Below, one piece after another: positions 41,098 through 50,936 of a DNA stretch of 64,000 nucleotides (its first letter is position 1; each line of letters opens with the position of its first letter). Origin of the DNA: Maricaulis sp017643475 (GTDB lineage: Bacteria; Pseudomonadota; Alphaproteobacteria; Caulobacterales; Maricaulaceae); assembly GCF_047123815.1 (NCBI RefSeq), contig NZ_CP138920.1, forward strand, positions 2,914,001 through 2,978,000. The letters run 5' to 3'. A program made the translations under genes and the position numbers. The notes under the pieces are model-generated. The model saw only the letters and a list, made by a program, of their open reading frames with translations. It was not told where the DNA came from and searched no databases.

Positions 41098-43350
41098 CTA
41101 GTTGATCTGGAATTTGCGGCGAAGGGCCAAAAGGCTGAGAAATATCAGCACGCTTGATGCGAGCGATTGCAATGCGCTGACAATCAAAACGGTAAATCCG
41201 AAAATTGGCGCTGACCCGTTTAAATGTTCGAAGCTAGTTCCGCTTCCCAAAACCAAACGAAATGGGCCCAGAGCATTTGTGATCGCGAGCTCACATATAT
41301 CCATGAAAGTCGGGTGAAGCGGTGAAACTTCGTTTATACCGTGAGGCGTCGCCCAGATATCTGATCCGAAACCTCCGAAAAATAGGGCGAGATCTAAGAG
41401 GATTAGCCATGACAGAATTGTAAGGGTGCCCAGATGTCGGAGCGGGATCGCTGCGGACTCCCCATATTCCGAGAATGTTCCATAGAGTTGAGTAAACTGG
41501 CGAGATAAGGTGGGCAGGTCACGCCGGTGCTCGCGCGCTTGAAGTTCGAACCGGTAGAATTTCTGCTCGCGCCGTCGGTCGCTCTCCTCTGACATGGCGT
41601 GTTTGAGCATCCTACAACCCGCCTCCAAAGAAGCGAAGTGAGACTGATTTCGATCATCACTACCCCCTGGCTCGTGGTCTAACGTCGTCGCGTCTGGTGA
41701 GGTTTTTAACGCCTGCTCAAACTGACCCTGTTTGGGATGGTCAAGATCGAGCAGAATGCCATCTTTCAGCCGAATGCCTTGGAAAGCAGAAAAGGGGAGT
41801 GTGCGCACGCTCTTGAAATCAAGTGGTTCATAAAATCTTGTGCCCTCGAACATCGCCATGCACTTCTCAGTTTCGTCCGGAAATACACATCCGGCAAAAA
41901 CGGATAATGCCTCGAAGGTCGCGCCACGAAATGATGTGTGCCCGCTGAATGTGGCACCGCCTCCAGCCATGTTGATAGATTCAGATCCCAAATTGGCATC
42001 ACCAAAAAAGGCCGGCCCCTTGAACAGGGCACCACGAAAGTTAACGTCGGCATAGAAAGTGCAGCCAATCAAATACGCGGCTTTCGAAAAAACCGCATTT
42101 TGGAAAGATACATAGGTTCGGCCTGCATCGGATGTGCGGTTATGATTCAGCGTAACGGTTGCGCTTGAGGCGGCGTCGCCAAAACTAGCACCGCTGAAGT
42201 CTGCGTTTCCGGCAAAGTTAGTGTCCCAGAATTCCGCGCGCTCCACAAAACTCGTTCTTTCAAATAACGCTGGGCCACAAAATTTGACGCCCACAAAATC
42301 AGTGGGTGCGTGAAATTTTGCTATGTTGAAATCCACTCCTTTGGCGAATTCGGCCGAAGCGAAGTTTGAGGCGCCGTCAAATTTAGCCGACCAAAAAATT
42401 GCCTTACCCAGTACTACAGCTTTTGAGAAGTTAGTTACATCATTAAAGCGGACTTGCTGGAAAGAGGCGTTCCCTTCGAAGCGAGTACCCGTGAACGCAA
42501 CACCCTCAAAAGTCGTATCGAGGAAACTCACCTCATGGCAGAAACACGCGTTCCGGAAAGCTACGAATCCATCAAATTTAACAAGTGTAAAAGGGCATCT
42601 CCCTTTGAATTCAACTTTGTCGAATGTTGCGCCATTACCAAAGCCGACCTCCTGAAAGCTTGCGCTACCGTCGAAGGTCGCTTCAGAAAAATCTACGGCT
42701 TCATAAAATTGCGCTCCGTGAAACGAAGTGCCGTGGCCAAATGTTGTTCTGCTTGCATCAACGGGTTGTAGAAATGCGCTTCGATGAGCGTTGATATGAA
42801 GCTCGGTATTTACACCTTTGGTGGTGGCGCTGGAGCCGAAAGGCAGAGTTTTAATCACGCAACCAAGAATCTGGGACCGTCGGTCCGGGCCATCGATTTG
42901 CCATGTGCTACCATCTATTCTCGTCTCTGCTCCCCTGGCAATAAGAGAAGCAACTTCAGCTTCGACTGTGTCCCATTGAGGGTCCTCCGGATCGTTCTTC
43001 CAAGTTGGATCGCCTTCTGGGCTGTATACGGGTAAATGAAGGACATGGAATAACCAGCCGTTGGGTGCTTCCTGCAACAAGTTCAATTGCGTCAGAGCAG
43101 CATCGTCGCGAAGGGTTTCACTTTTGGTATCCCAGCGGAAATAGTCTTGTAGCGTTGCAACTCTCGAGTCCGCTGGGGCTCGCTCGGTCTCGACGACAGT
43201 GTTGGATGGTGTTACCGACCAACCGATCCAAAGCTTAGCGGATAGGCCTAGCCAACTATAATCATCTCCCCACCATAGATCTTTCCAGTCTTTTTTTTTA
43301 AACGGTTCCTCAGTATCGTCATCTGAGTGGTGCGAGCTGGACGCTGACAT
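41098..43350 (-). CDS. Large pentapeptide-repeat membrane protein
   Basis: The start at 43350 is chosen because AGGAGGGGCAA stands right before it; the frame extends to 43446 without a site. The 750-residue protein has an N-terminal polar region, then from about residue 180 to 530 many F-centred repeats (EAVDFSEATFDGSASFQEV, FAKGVDFNIAKFHAPTDFVG) that should fold as a right-handed quadrilateral helix. A helical linker and about three membrane segments (LTILSWLILLDLALFFGGF and a last hydrophobic stretch ending LLALRRKFQIN) follow. The DNA is more A/T-rich than the phage genes. The function is unknown; an envelope or defence role is possible. Confidence 0.75.
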   Translation of the reverse strand: MSASSSHHSDDDTEEPFKKKDWKDLWWGDDYSWLGLSAKLWIGWSVTPSNTVVETERAPADSRVATLQDYFRWDTKSETLRDDAALTQLNLLQEAPNGWLFHVLHLPVYSPEGDPTWKNDPEDPQWDTVEAEVASLIARGAETRIDGSTWQIDGPDRRSQILGCVIKTLPFGSSATTKGVNTELHINAHRSAFLQPVDASRTTFGHGTSFHGAQFYEAVDFSEATFDGSASFQEVGFGNGATFDKVEFKGRCPFTLVKFDGFVAFRNACFCHEVSFLDTTFEGVAFTGTRFEGNASFQQVRFNDVTNFSKAVVLGKAIFWSAKFDGASNFASAEFAKGVDFNIAKFHAPTDFVGVKFCGPALFERTSFVERAEFWDTNFAGNADFSGASFGDAASSATVTLNHNRTSDAGRTYVSFQNAVFSKAAYLIGCTFYADVNFRGALFKGPAFFGDANLGSESINMAGGGATFSGHTSFRGATFEALSVFAGCVFPDETEKCMAMFEGTRFYEPLDFKSVRTLPFSAFQGIRLKDGILLDLDHPKQGQFEQALKTSPDATTLDHEPGGSDDRNQSHFASLEAGCRMLKHAMSEESDRRREQKFYRFELQAREHRRDLPTLSRQFTQLYGTFSEYGESAAIPLRHLGTLTILSWLILLDLALFFGGFGSDIWATPHGINEVSPLHPTFMDICELAITNALGPFRLVLGSGTSFEHLNGSAPIFGFTVLIVSALQSLASSVLIFLSLLALRRKFQIN

Positions 43351-43497
43351 TTGCCCCTCCTGTCTGTCTTTAGTCATTTCGTTCACGGCTGTGGGCATAA
43401 AGGCGGACCTAGGACGTCTTTGATAAAGAGCCGCCCGATCAATCAATTTTGCAATATCAAAATGTGTGTGGGGGATGCAAAAGAAACGATCAACCGT

Positions 43498-43722
43498 TTA
43501 AGTCGTTTCGATGTGAGCCTTTTCCCGGATCGTCATTTCGTCGGTCCAACCGTTGTCCCAGAACAACGATATCAACCCGGTTGACCCACACCGGGCACAG
43601 CGAGCGTTCTTTCGAACCCGCTCCACTTCACGGACAGACGGTGCCTCGGATACGTCCTTGTAGGCCCGTCTTCCGCACTTCCCATTCTCACATTCAAATA
43701 TGAACAGCGTGACGCGAGGCAT
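43498..43722 (-). CDS. Small zinc-ribbon protein (74 aa)
   Basis: The protein has CENGKCGRRAY and, about 27 residues on, CARCGSTGLI, two Cys pairs for one zinc. It ends with DEMTIREKAHIETT. The preferred start is 43722 (MPRVTLFIFE). It lies upstream of, and in the same direction as, the pentapeptide-repeat gene. Its leader contains one copy of a repeat also found at 44805. Confidence 0.6.
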   Translation of the reverse strand: MPRVTLFIFECENGKCGRRAYKDVSEAPSVREVERVRKNARCARCGSTGLISLFWDNGWTDEMTIREKAHIETT

Positions 43723-43730
43723 GGTCACAG

Positions 43731-43781
43731 GTAGTCTCTCTTTCCCGCCCCGGGAAGGTGAGCTGTCATAGATGATCAATC
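43731..43781. repeat. Direct repeat, copy 1
   Basis: About 50 bases here (beginning GTAGTCTCTCTTTCC, then CGCCCCGGGAAGG and ATGATCA) are clearly related to 44805-44854. The copy contains the hairpin TTCCCG-CCC-CGGGAA and lies in the leader of the leftward zinc-ribbon gene. The two copies bracket the EEP nuclease gene. Confidence 0.55.
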
Positions 43782-43896
43782 GCTAGGACGGAAGCTGTCA
43801 CCTCTTTTGTTGTTCCGGCGATGCTCTCAAATAATTCACTGGCGTCAGCTTGTGTTCTGCCTCATTGATTTCGGAGATTTTCACCGGGGAATATTG

Positions 43897-44787
43897 ATGC
43901 TGAAATCCGTCGCCGTTCTTTCGACCGCTTTGCTGACCTCTGGCGCCTCACTCATTGGCGTTGACCAGAGAGGCCAAGACCCGATCACGGTGGCTGCTTG
44001 GAATATAGCGCATCTGGCCGGCGAACCTGGACAGGGCTGCGTCCCTCGTGACGCGGTCGGATACCAGCTCGTCGCCGACACGATTGAAGCGGTTGGTGCC
44101 GATGTGTGGCTGCTCCAAGAGATCGAGAATGAAGCAGCGCTGGCCCGCGTGTTCGACCCGGAGGAGTGGACATTCCACGTTGAGGCACGCGCCGACACGG
44201 GGCCAGGGCCGGAGTGTCGTGGCCGGGATGATGGAACTCGGCTCCGGATGCAGCGCACCGCGATCGTCGTGCGCAATGGTGTCGTGCATACGCGAGGGGC
44301 GGACCTGGCTGCGCTTGATGTCGACGGTCGAGGGCGCCTTCGCCATGGTGTATCCGTGACCTTGGAAGTTGGCGACCAACAGTTCGATTTGCTCAGCGTA
44401 CACCTTAAGTCGGGTTGCTTCTTCGGCGATACTCGCGACGCCTGCGCGACCTTGTTTCGCCAGATCCCGGTCCTGGAGGCCTGGATCGATGAGCGCAGCG
44501 AGGTCGGTCGTGCAGTCCTCGTCGGTGGTGACTTCAACCGCCGCCTGGAAGGCGAGGGGGATGCTGTGTGGCGCGATCTGGCGGATGGCGATCCCGCTGC
44601 CTTGGGCATCGCGGGAGAGGGCATCGGTCCTGAGTGTGACCCACGTTATCGACAGTTCATCGATTTTCTGGTGATGAACGAGGACGCGAGCGCCAGTGTT
44701 GACCCCGGCTCGTTCAACGAAACGACGTATGGGGATGGTGTACGACCTTCTGACCATTGTCCGATCAGTGTTGTCATCGGGCGATAG
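43897..44787 (+). CDS. Secreted endonuclease/exonuclease/phosphatase-family protein
   Basis: The start at 43897 (GGGGAATATTG before it) gives a signal peptide (MLKSVAVLSTALLTSGASL). The EEP catalytic motifs are all present: WNIAHL, LLQEIENEAAL, VHLKSGC, VGGDFNRRL and SDHCPISVV. Such proteins cut DNA or phospho-substrates with Mg2+. Exported from a prophage it may degrade extracellular DNA or help a toxin system. Four or more Cys residues suggest disulfides, in line with export. Confidence 0.85.
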   Translation: MLKSVAVLSTALLTSGASLIGVDQRGQDPITVAAWNIAHLAGEPGQGCVPRDAVGYQLVADTIEAVGADVWLLQEIENEAALARVFDPEEWTFHVEARADTGPGPECRGRDDGTRLRMQRTAIVVRNGVVHTRGADLAALDVDGRGRLRHGVSVTLEVGDQQFDLLSVHLKSGCFFGDTRDACATLFRQIPVLEAWIDERSEVGRAVLVGGDFNRRLEGEGDAVWRDLADGDPAALGIAGEGIGPECDPRYRQFIDFLVMNEDASASVDPGSFNETTYGDGVRPSDHCPISVVIGR

Positions 44788-45164
44788 CGCTCGCCGAGCT
44801 CGCGTGTGGTCTCTCTTTCCTGCCCCGGAAGGGCGAGTAACATATGGATCACCGCATGATGAGACGCTCTCAGATTAATTCCTCGAGGCTTCAAGCTACT
44901 TGCTGCTATCGGCCCAAGCCCCTGGATCAATAAAATTCCGGGGAATAGCTACCGCACGATCGACCGATTTCCGACTATGGCAAACAGTGTTTTTGGTCGT
45001 CGATGAACCCAGCAGTCTTGACAATTACAACGGATGATTGAAGCGTAATTGAAGTATTCGCGTTATAGCGCGAATCGAAGCGCTACCATCACCTCGATGT
45101 TCAGCGCCTACGTTTGTATTGGTTTAGACAAACCATCGCTGACGGTATAAAGATGGGGGGTTCT
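44788..45164 (+). promoter_or_regulatory. Leader region of the RHS gene
   Basis: No gene is seen in these 377 bases. They hold the second repeat copy (44805-44854), a TTGACA box (45018-45023) without a clear -10 partner at normal spacing, and a perfect dyad ATTCGCG-TTATAG-CGCGAAT (45056-45075) that could be an operator. The region is A/T-rich from 44870 on, consistent with a promoter area. Confidence 0.4.
44805..44854. repeat. Direct repeat, copy 2
   Basis: This sequence (GTGGTCTCTCTTTCC, then TGCCCCGGAAGG and ATGGATCA) matches copy 1 at 43731 in about two thirds of positions. It starts 18 bases after the EEP gene stop. Confidence 0.55.
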
Positions 45165-48100
45165 ATGGTGCTTCGTTCTATCAATGCATCCTTTACCTGT
45201 GCGGCATTCGCGCTATCTATATCCTTAATTCTTTCCAGCTCTACGTTTGCTCAATGGGGTTACACGCCACCCGCACCTCAGCCCCCGGAACCGGTTCAAC
45301 TTGAAGATTATGTAACCACCAATGTGCAAACGACCCTCTCGGCTTATGGCGAGGGGCTTTTGGGTGACACGATCAATCCTGATACTGGATCTCTTTCTTT
45401 CCAGAGCGTGGATGTAAGCATTCCTGGTAATTCCTCTCTGCCGGTCATGTTCGGCCGCTACATTGATGCAAATGCCGAGCGGCACGTAAATCTCGGGCCA
45501 AACATGCCCGTCTCGTCAAACGGCAACCAATGGGAGCAGGGCTGGTCCGTGATGGTTCCGCACATTATGACACGTACGCCTTATGACGGTGTATGGCGGT
45601 CAGATCGGTGCACGGATCCGATCGATGAACCTGATTTGGATGTTTCTGGGTATCACGGCCAGAGTGCGCCTGCGACATGGTCTGGACGCTATGGAATCCG
45701 GTTTTACTCCCCAGGCAGTGGCCTGAGGCCGTTTCTGAACGGGGATAGTCCAGCGTTTGCTGCTAACCCGCCGGACTATGTGACACGAGATTATTGGCGA
45801 ATTGATTGCCGCAGTGGAGCTAACGGGGAGTATTTCGAGGCGACCTCACCAGAAGGGCATACATATGTCCTCGACAAATTTTACACCTACAAAAGTGGGC
45901 AGACCTATCAACCCCGTTTTCCGGGTAGCGCGGATTGGGACTCTGGTCTCTATGACGCTTCCGAAAACCACATCGCCTATCCAACAGAAATCCGGGACCG
46001 GTTCGGAAACTGGGTGCGTTTCGAATACAACGATGCAGCGCAAGGTGTGTCGCGCATCTACAGTAACGACGGACGGGAAATACTGATTAATTACACCAAC
46101 GGCTCTGTTTCATCCGTTGAGGCGAATGGTCGAACGTGGACTTACTCCTACACCAATGGCGTTCTTGACCGCGTGACGCTGCCTGATGGCCGATATTGGA
46201 CTATTGGCAATCTCGATGGCGTTGGCCGAGTTTTGTCCTGGATTTTTGGCCAAAGTTGTTACTTTGGCACGGACGCCTATATCCGCCATCCCGATGGCGT
46301 TGAAGGCTTCTTCACAACACAAAAGATCGTCAACTTCCGGAGTGCGTTTATATCTGGCATCGCATCAGCCCGCGCGCGATGCATGTCCCGGCAAGGCAAT
46401 TACTCCGGCAACATGCTGTATAATACTGGCTTCGTCCGCCAAGACAGCTGGAACAACTTCTTCACTTCTGCAGTGACTGAAAAGCGGTTGGTCATACCGG
46501 GGGCGCCGGACGCCGTCTGGACCTACGATTATGAGGACGGCGACCACTACAATACCAATGTCTGGGGAACGTCCGTCGGTGATAATCCAACAGACACAAC
46601 ACTGACGCGGAAAGTTCGCACGATCACAAACCCCGAAGGTCATGTAACGCGGCTGGAATTCGATATCCGACTCGACACTGAAGGAACGCTGCTTCGCCGT
46701 GAGATGTTTGCCAATGCGTCCAGCTCGATACCGATGCAGACGGAAGTATTCACCCACAACATATCGTCCGAGCCGGTCGGATCGCCTGTTCAATTTAACT
46801 ATGGGATGAGCATCAACGCCCATATTTATCACAATCAAAGAACGCGTTCTGAACTTATGCGCGATGGGGAAACCTATACTACCAATATGGTCTATGATGG
46901 GTTTAATCGTGTTACGAGCTCGTCTGCGTCGAGTAGTCTTGGAAGTGGCACCCGTAACAGTGCGACGGTCTATCAATACGACATCACGGACTGGGCGCTG
47001 GGACTTCCGACACGGGTGACTCGAAATGGAAGAGTGTTTGAGGAATTCACATACACCGCGAACCACCAGCTTCATACAGTGAGCCACTTCGGCACTCTTG
47101 CAGCCACGATTGGGTATAACGCACAAGGACAAGTCAACTCGATTACCGATGCCCTTAACCGCGTGACGTTGCTTTCCAATCATTATCGGGGTCATGCGCG
47201 TAATGTGACGCTACCAGACGGTGCTCAACTAAGCTGGGCGATCAATGGAAATGGCTGGATCACGAGCATGACTGATGCTCGTGGGCAAACAACCGGCTAC
47301 AGCTACAACGCGATGGGCTGGCCGACCCTTATAAATCGTCCCGCAGGCTTGGCTGACACCTCGATTAGTTATTCGAATTTGGGGGCTGGAACCCGCCAAA
47401 CTGTTACCGAAGGGTCTGTTCGGACCATCACCGATCATGATGGTATGCACCGCCCTCTTCTTGTGAACAACCAAGCGCTCTCCAACGGGGGAGGGTCAAT
47501 CTACACACGATATGAGTATGATGGGCTGTCTCAGCAGATCTTTGCGTCTATTCCGTCCACCAGCTCGCACCCAACTTCGGGCGTGACAACGAGTTATGAT
47601 GGGCTAGGTCGTGTTACGCAGGTGGCGGAAAATATGGCCCCATACGCTACGACCACAACGGCCTATCTTTCCGGTAACCGAACGCAGTTTACTGACCCGT
47701 TGGGCAATGTGACGATCAACACAGCCAGTGGGTTTGGCGGCCCCGGTGACGGAGCAGTGACCCTGATCCAGCATCCGATGGGCCTATCGACCGCGATGAC
47801 CTATGACATCTGGGGTAATCTGCTGACCGCGCGCCAATATGGCTCGCACAATGGCTATACCTCGAACCATACCCAGTCTTGGGTCTATGATAGCCGTATG
47901 CGCCTATGCCGGCATTCCGTGCCGGAAACCGGAGACACGCTCTATGCCTATGACAATGCCAACCAAGTGACCGCCATTGCGCGCGGTCAGTCGGCTGGCT
48001 CAAGCTGCGCCAGCTCACTGCCGGGCTCTGCGACTATTACCCAGGTCTGGGATAATCGCGGGCGTTTGGATCAGGTGCTCTATCCCGATAGCGCACCGGA

Positions 48101-49952
48101 TATGAATTTTGGTTATGACGCCAACGGCAATATGACTTCGGCTGTTCGCGGTACAACCAGCTGGAGTTATGCCTATAACAACGCCAATGCGATAACGTCT
48201 GAAACCCTCAGCGTGGACGGGCTCAGCTTTACGACCAGCTATACCCGCAATGCCAATGGCTATGTGACGAACCAGGTTTTGCCGGGTGGTCGCACGATAA
48301 ACTACAATCCAGATGGCTTCGGACGGGCCAAGCGTATTCGCTCCAGTGGGTTTGATTACGCCTCCGCAGGGAGCTACCACGTCTCAGGCGCGCTGCAGTC
48401 CTACAATATGGGCAATGGCCGCAATTATTCCGCGACCTTCAACAGCCGTCATCAGATGACCAGCCAGACGGTGGGCGGCAGCTCGACCCTGGTGGATTTT
48501 GACTATCTCTACAACGCGGGCGGTCAGATCATCGATATTGATGATAATGTCGTGTCGGGCCAGGACAGGGTCTTTACCTACGACGGTCTGGGTCGTCTGG
48601 CGACGGCGTCCGGTCCTTGGGGCTCGGGGAGCTTCACCTATGATCCGCTGGGCAATCTGCGGCGACAGGTGCTGGGCTCTCGTACGGTGGATATCAGCTA
48701 TAACGCGCTTAACCGCGTGTCGCAGGTGCGTGATAGTGCGCGCGGGTCGCTGTGGGATTTTTATAGCTATGACAGCCGCGGAAATGTCACCTCAAACGAC
48801 CAGCTAAATTGGGCGTATGATCGCTCAGAACAACCCATCTCGATGTCGGGCAATAATTCCGGCAGTTTTGTCTATGACGCACATCGCCGCCGGGTGAAAC
48901 AGGTCATCGATGGGGAGACGATCTATTCGGTTTATTCCCAGTCGGGCAGCCTGATCTATCGCCGCAACCACACCACGGGTGAGGAAACGGATTATCTGCG
49001 CCTGGGCGTGGGTGGGCGGTCTGTGGCGCGGGTGGTGGATAATGGTTCGACCGAAACGGTGACCTACACGCATACCGACCATCTCGGCTCGCCCGTAGCC
49101 TCGACGAGTGCGTCGGGTGCGCTGCTGTGGCGAGAGGACTACACTCCGTTCGGCGAAGCCCGACAGCGACCTGCCGCAAATGATAATGACGAAGGCTATA
49201 CCGGTCATATCAGCGACAGCGATACTGGCATCGTCTATATGCAGGCGCGCTATTACGACCCGGCCATTGGGCGGTTCTTGAGTAGCGACCCGGTAGGGTT
49301 CGCGAGCGGTGGGCCGGCGTATTTTAATCGGTATGCGTATGTGGGGAATAATCCGCTTAACGCGACCGATCCGACGGGCGAGTTCGCTCAGTTTTTGATT
49401 GGTTGCGCAATGAATACGGCCTGCAGGACAACTGTGGCCAGCGTCGGGGGAGCTATTTTGGGAGGAGGAGCTAATCTGGCTGTCCAGCTCGCCTCCGGGG
49501 AGGACGTCAGCTGGCGCGAAGTTGGGGTTTCCGCACTGGGCGGCGCCGCAACGGGTGCTGCACTGGCAAACGGCAAACCCCCGTCTGCCGTTGGTGGCAT
49601 TGTAAACACAGCGACCAGTCTGACCAACAGCGCTCTGGATGGCGACTTCGAGAGCCTTGATTCAGGTATCGCCGCTACGTTGGAGGCTGGCACGGCTGGG
49701 TTGCTCGGTGCGGCTCTCGGTCCGGCAGGCGGTCGGGGTGGCGATGATGTTGGAGGTGCCGCATTCACCGCAACCTTAAACGCGACTGAAGATTTGGCGA
49801 CGGCGTTCCTGACCGGTACGGTTGCCAAAGAAACCACGGGTATTATTGCAGGTGAGACGATTGCAACTATGGGCAGCCCAGCCTTTGAAGAGGTCGGCGA
49901 TGTCATAACACAGGGATTGTGTGACACGATGTATGCGAGCTGTGACCCATGA
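45165..49952 (+). CDS. Secreted RHS/YD-repeat protein with variable C-terminal tip
   Basis: The start at 45165 is preceded by GGGGGG and yields a signal peptide ending in STFA-Q. The protein (1595 residues) has many YD repeats (YDSRGNVTSNDQLNWAYDRS, YDGLGRLATASGPWGSG) that build the RHS shell. The core ends in DHLGSPVASTSASGALLWRE, QARYYDPAIGRFLSSDPVGF and AYVGNNPLNATDPTGE (to 49382). After it comes a tip of 189 residues, Gly/Ala-rich with hydrophobic stretches, the likely toxin. A small membrane-protein gene follows. No PAAR or Tse-type delivery domain is seen; the Sec signal is unusual for type VI delivery. Confidence 0.88.
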   Translation: MVLRSINASFTCAAFALSISLILSSSTFAQWGYTPPAPQPPEPVQLEDYVTTNVQTTLSAYGEGLLGDTINPDTGSLSFQSVDVSIPGNSSLPVMFGRYIDANAERHVNLGPNMPVSSNGNQWEQGWSVMVPHIMTRTPYDGVWRSDRCTDPIDEPDLDVSGYHGQSAPATWSGRYGIRFYSPGSGLRPFLNGDSPAFAANPPDYVTRDYWRIDCRSGANGEYFEATSPEGHTYVLDKFYTYKSGQTYQPRFPGSADWDSGLYDASENHIAYPTEIRDRFGNWVRFEYNDAAQGVSRIYSNDGREILINYTNGSVSSVEANGRTWTYSYTNGVLDRVTLPDGRYWTIGNLDGVGRVLSWIFGQSCYFGTDAYIRHPDGVEGFFTTQKIVNFRSAFISGIASARARCMSRQGNYSGNMLYNTGFVRQDSWNNFFTSAVTEKRLVIPGAPDAVWTYDYEDGDHYNTNVWGTSVGDNPTDTTLTRKVRTITNPEGHVTRLEFDIRLDTEGTLLRREMFANASSSIPMQTEVFTHNISSEPVGSPVQFNYGMSINAHIYHNQRTRSELMRDGETYTTNMVYDGFNRVTSSSASSSLGSGTRNSATVYQYDITDWALGLPTRVTRNGRVFEEFTYTANHQLHTVSHFGTLAATIGYNAQGQVNSITDALNRVTLLSNHYRGHARNVTLPDGAQLSWAINGNGWITSMTDARGQTTGYSYNAMGWPTLINRPAGLADTSISYSNLGAGTRQTVTEGSVRTITDHDGMHRPLLVNNQALSNGGGSIYTRYEYDGLSQQIFASIPSTSSHPTSGVTTSYDGLGRVTQVAENMAPYATTTTAYLSGNRTQFTDPLGNVTINTASGFGGPGDGAVTLIQHPMGLSTAMTYDIWGNLLTARQYGSHNGYTSNHTQSWVYDSRMRLCRHSVPETGDTLYAYDNANQVTAIARGQSAGSSCASSLPGSATITQVWDNRGRLDQVLYPDSAPDMNFGYDANGNMTSAVRGTTSWSYAYNNANAITSETLSVDGLSFTTSYTRNANGYVTNQVLPGGRTINYNPDGFGRAKRIRSSGFDYASAGSYHVSGALQSYNMGNGRNYSATFNSRHQMTSQTVGGSSTLVDFDYLYNAGGQIIDIDDNVVSGQDRVFTYDGLGRLATASGPWGSGSFTYDPLGNLRRQVLGSRTVDISYNALNRVSQVRDSARGSLWDFYSYDSRGNVTSNDQLNWAYDRSEQPISMSGNNSGSFVYDAHRRRVKQVIDGETIYSVYSQSGSLIYRRNHTTGEETDYLRLGVGGRSVARVVDNGSTETVTYTHTDHLGSPVASTSASGALLWREDYTPFGEARQRPAANDNDEGYTGHISDSDTGIVYMQARYYDPAIGRFLSSDPVGFASGGPAYFNRYAYVGNNPLNATDPTGEFAQFLIGCAMNTACRTTVASVGGAILGGGANLAVQLASGEDVSWREVGVSALGGAATGAALANGKPPSAVGGIVNTATSLTNSALDGDFESLDSGIAATLEAGTAGLLGAALGPAGGRGGDDVGGAAFTATLNATEDLATAFLTGTVAKETTGIIAGETIATMGSPAFEEVGDVITQGLCDTMYASCDP

Positions 49953-49965
49953 TCAGGCGGGTAAA

Positions 49966-50163
49966 ATGCGGGGGCTGATCCGAATTTATTTGCTTGGAAT
50001 GGCGGCACACCTTGCGATTCATCTTATTTGGCTGCTGATGTCACCAGACCTGTCGGAAGTAGGAGAAAACTTTATCCGCGGCGCTCTCGGGTTTTCCGTG
50101 TTCATGGGGGCGGTGATGATCATTGGTCGCCTCTTGGCCTGGTTGTTGGGGCGGCTGAAATAG
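49966..50163 (+). CDS. Small two-helix membrane protein, candidate immunity protein
   Basis: The 65-residue protein (MRGLIRIYLLGMAAHLAIHL, then ALGFSVFMGAVMIIGRLLAW) has two hydrophobic helices. It begins 13 bases after the RHS stop. Immunity proteins for RHS tips lie in this place, and a membrane immunity would suit a membrane-acting tip. A longer start within the RHS end is possible. The role is inferred from position. Confidence 0.55.
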   Translation: MRGLIRIYLLGMAAHLAIHLIWLLMSPDLSEVGENFIRGALGFSVFMGAVMIIGRLLAWLLGRLK

Positions 50164-50260
50164 GCTCAAGCACAGTCCCCAAGGGAGAATTTGCAACTAC
50201 GACCGCTTCGCTGAAGCTAAGACGACCTGATCGGCCTGTACTGCTGGTCGCGACCTCCCC

Positions 50261-50887
50261 TGCGCCAAATTCCCCTATGCCTATGTCGGGAACAACCCGC
50301 TGAACGCGACAGATCCGACGGGGGAAGCAGCGTTGTGGGGAGCTGCGCTAAATGCGGTCTTTGAGGCAGCCATTATTGTGGCCGAAAATGGCGGCGATGT
50401 TGGAGCTCTTGCTTCGGGAGAAAGCGCAGCTCGTGTGGCTGGTGCGGGTCTGGCCGGTGCCGTAGGTGTCGGCGTAGCCAATCGAGCTGGGCGGGTGGCC
50501 AGAATGGCCACAAGAGCCTCAGGAGAGACGAGAACCGCTCGCCGCGTTGTCGGAGGGGCTGGCTCTAGCGGACACCGGCAAGCGGGCCGTGTTGGTGATG
50601 TGATTGCGCGAGGTGCTGGCGATGCAACTGGTGCCGCTGTGACTGATGTCCTCACGGCGACAGCTGAAACTGCCGCTACAGGTGAAGCCGGCCATGCGGA
50701 CCCGACAACCGCTGCACAAGTTGGTGGCGCCGGAGGGGCTGTGAGACAAGGAATGCGGCAGGCAACAAGTGCAGTGTCGAGCCGCAGCCGCGTCGGCAGG
50801 GCACAAGCAATCATAAAACGAAGAGAAAGGATCAAGCGACAGACACTCGAACATCGGCGCTTGCAACACCGCAGGCTCGCCGCCTAA
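50261..50887 (+). pseudogene. Orphan RHS C-terminal tip
   Basis: The frame reads FPYAYVGNNPLNATDPTGE, the same junction as in the complete RHS protein, followed by an unrelated tip of 186 residues (50327-50884) that ends basic (AIIKRRERIKRQTLEHRRLQ). It has no start codon before the junction, so it is a displaced tip that could replace the current one by recombination across the conserved junction. No immunity gene is left behind it; an IS remnant follows at once. Confidence 0.8.
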
Positions 50888-50936
50888 ACATCAATCACAG
50901 ACGAGGCCCAAACTCCGCAAGCCTACGCCGCGAGTT

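Noticed and set aside
43881..44757. Long leftward frames over the EEP nuclease gene
   Set aside because: The rightward frame has a signal peptide and all EEP motifs; the others are shadows.
46365..47195. 276-codon leftward frame within the RHS gene
   Set aside because: Antisense to YD repeats; repeat coding often leaves open shadow frames.
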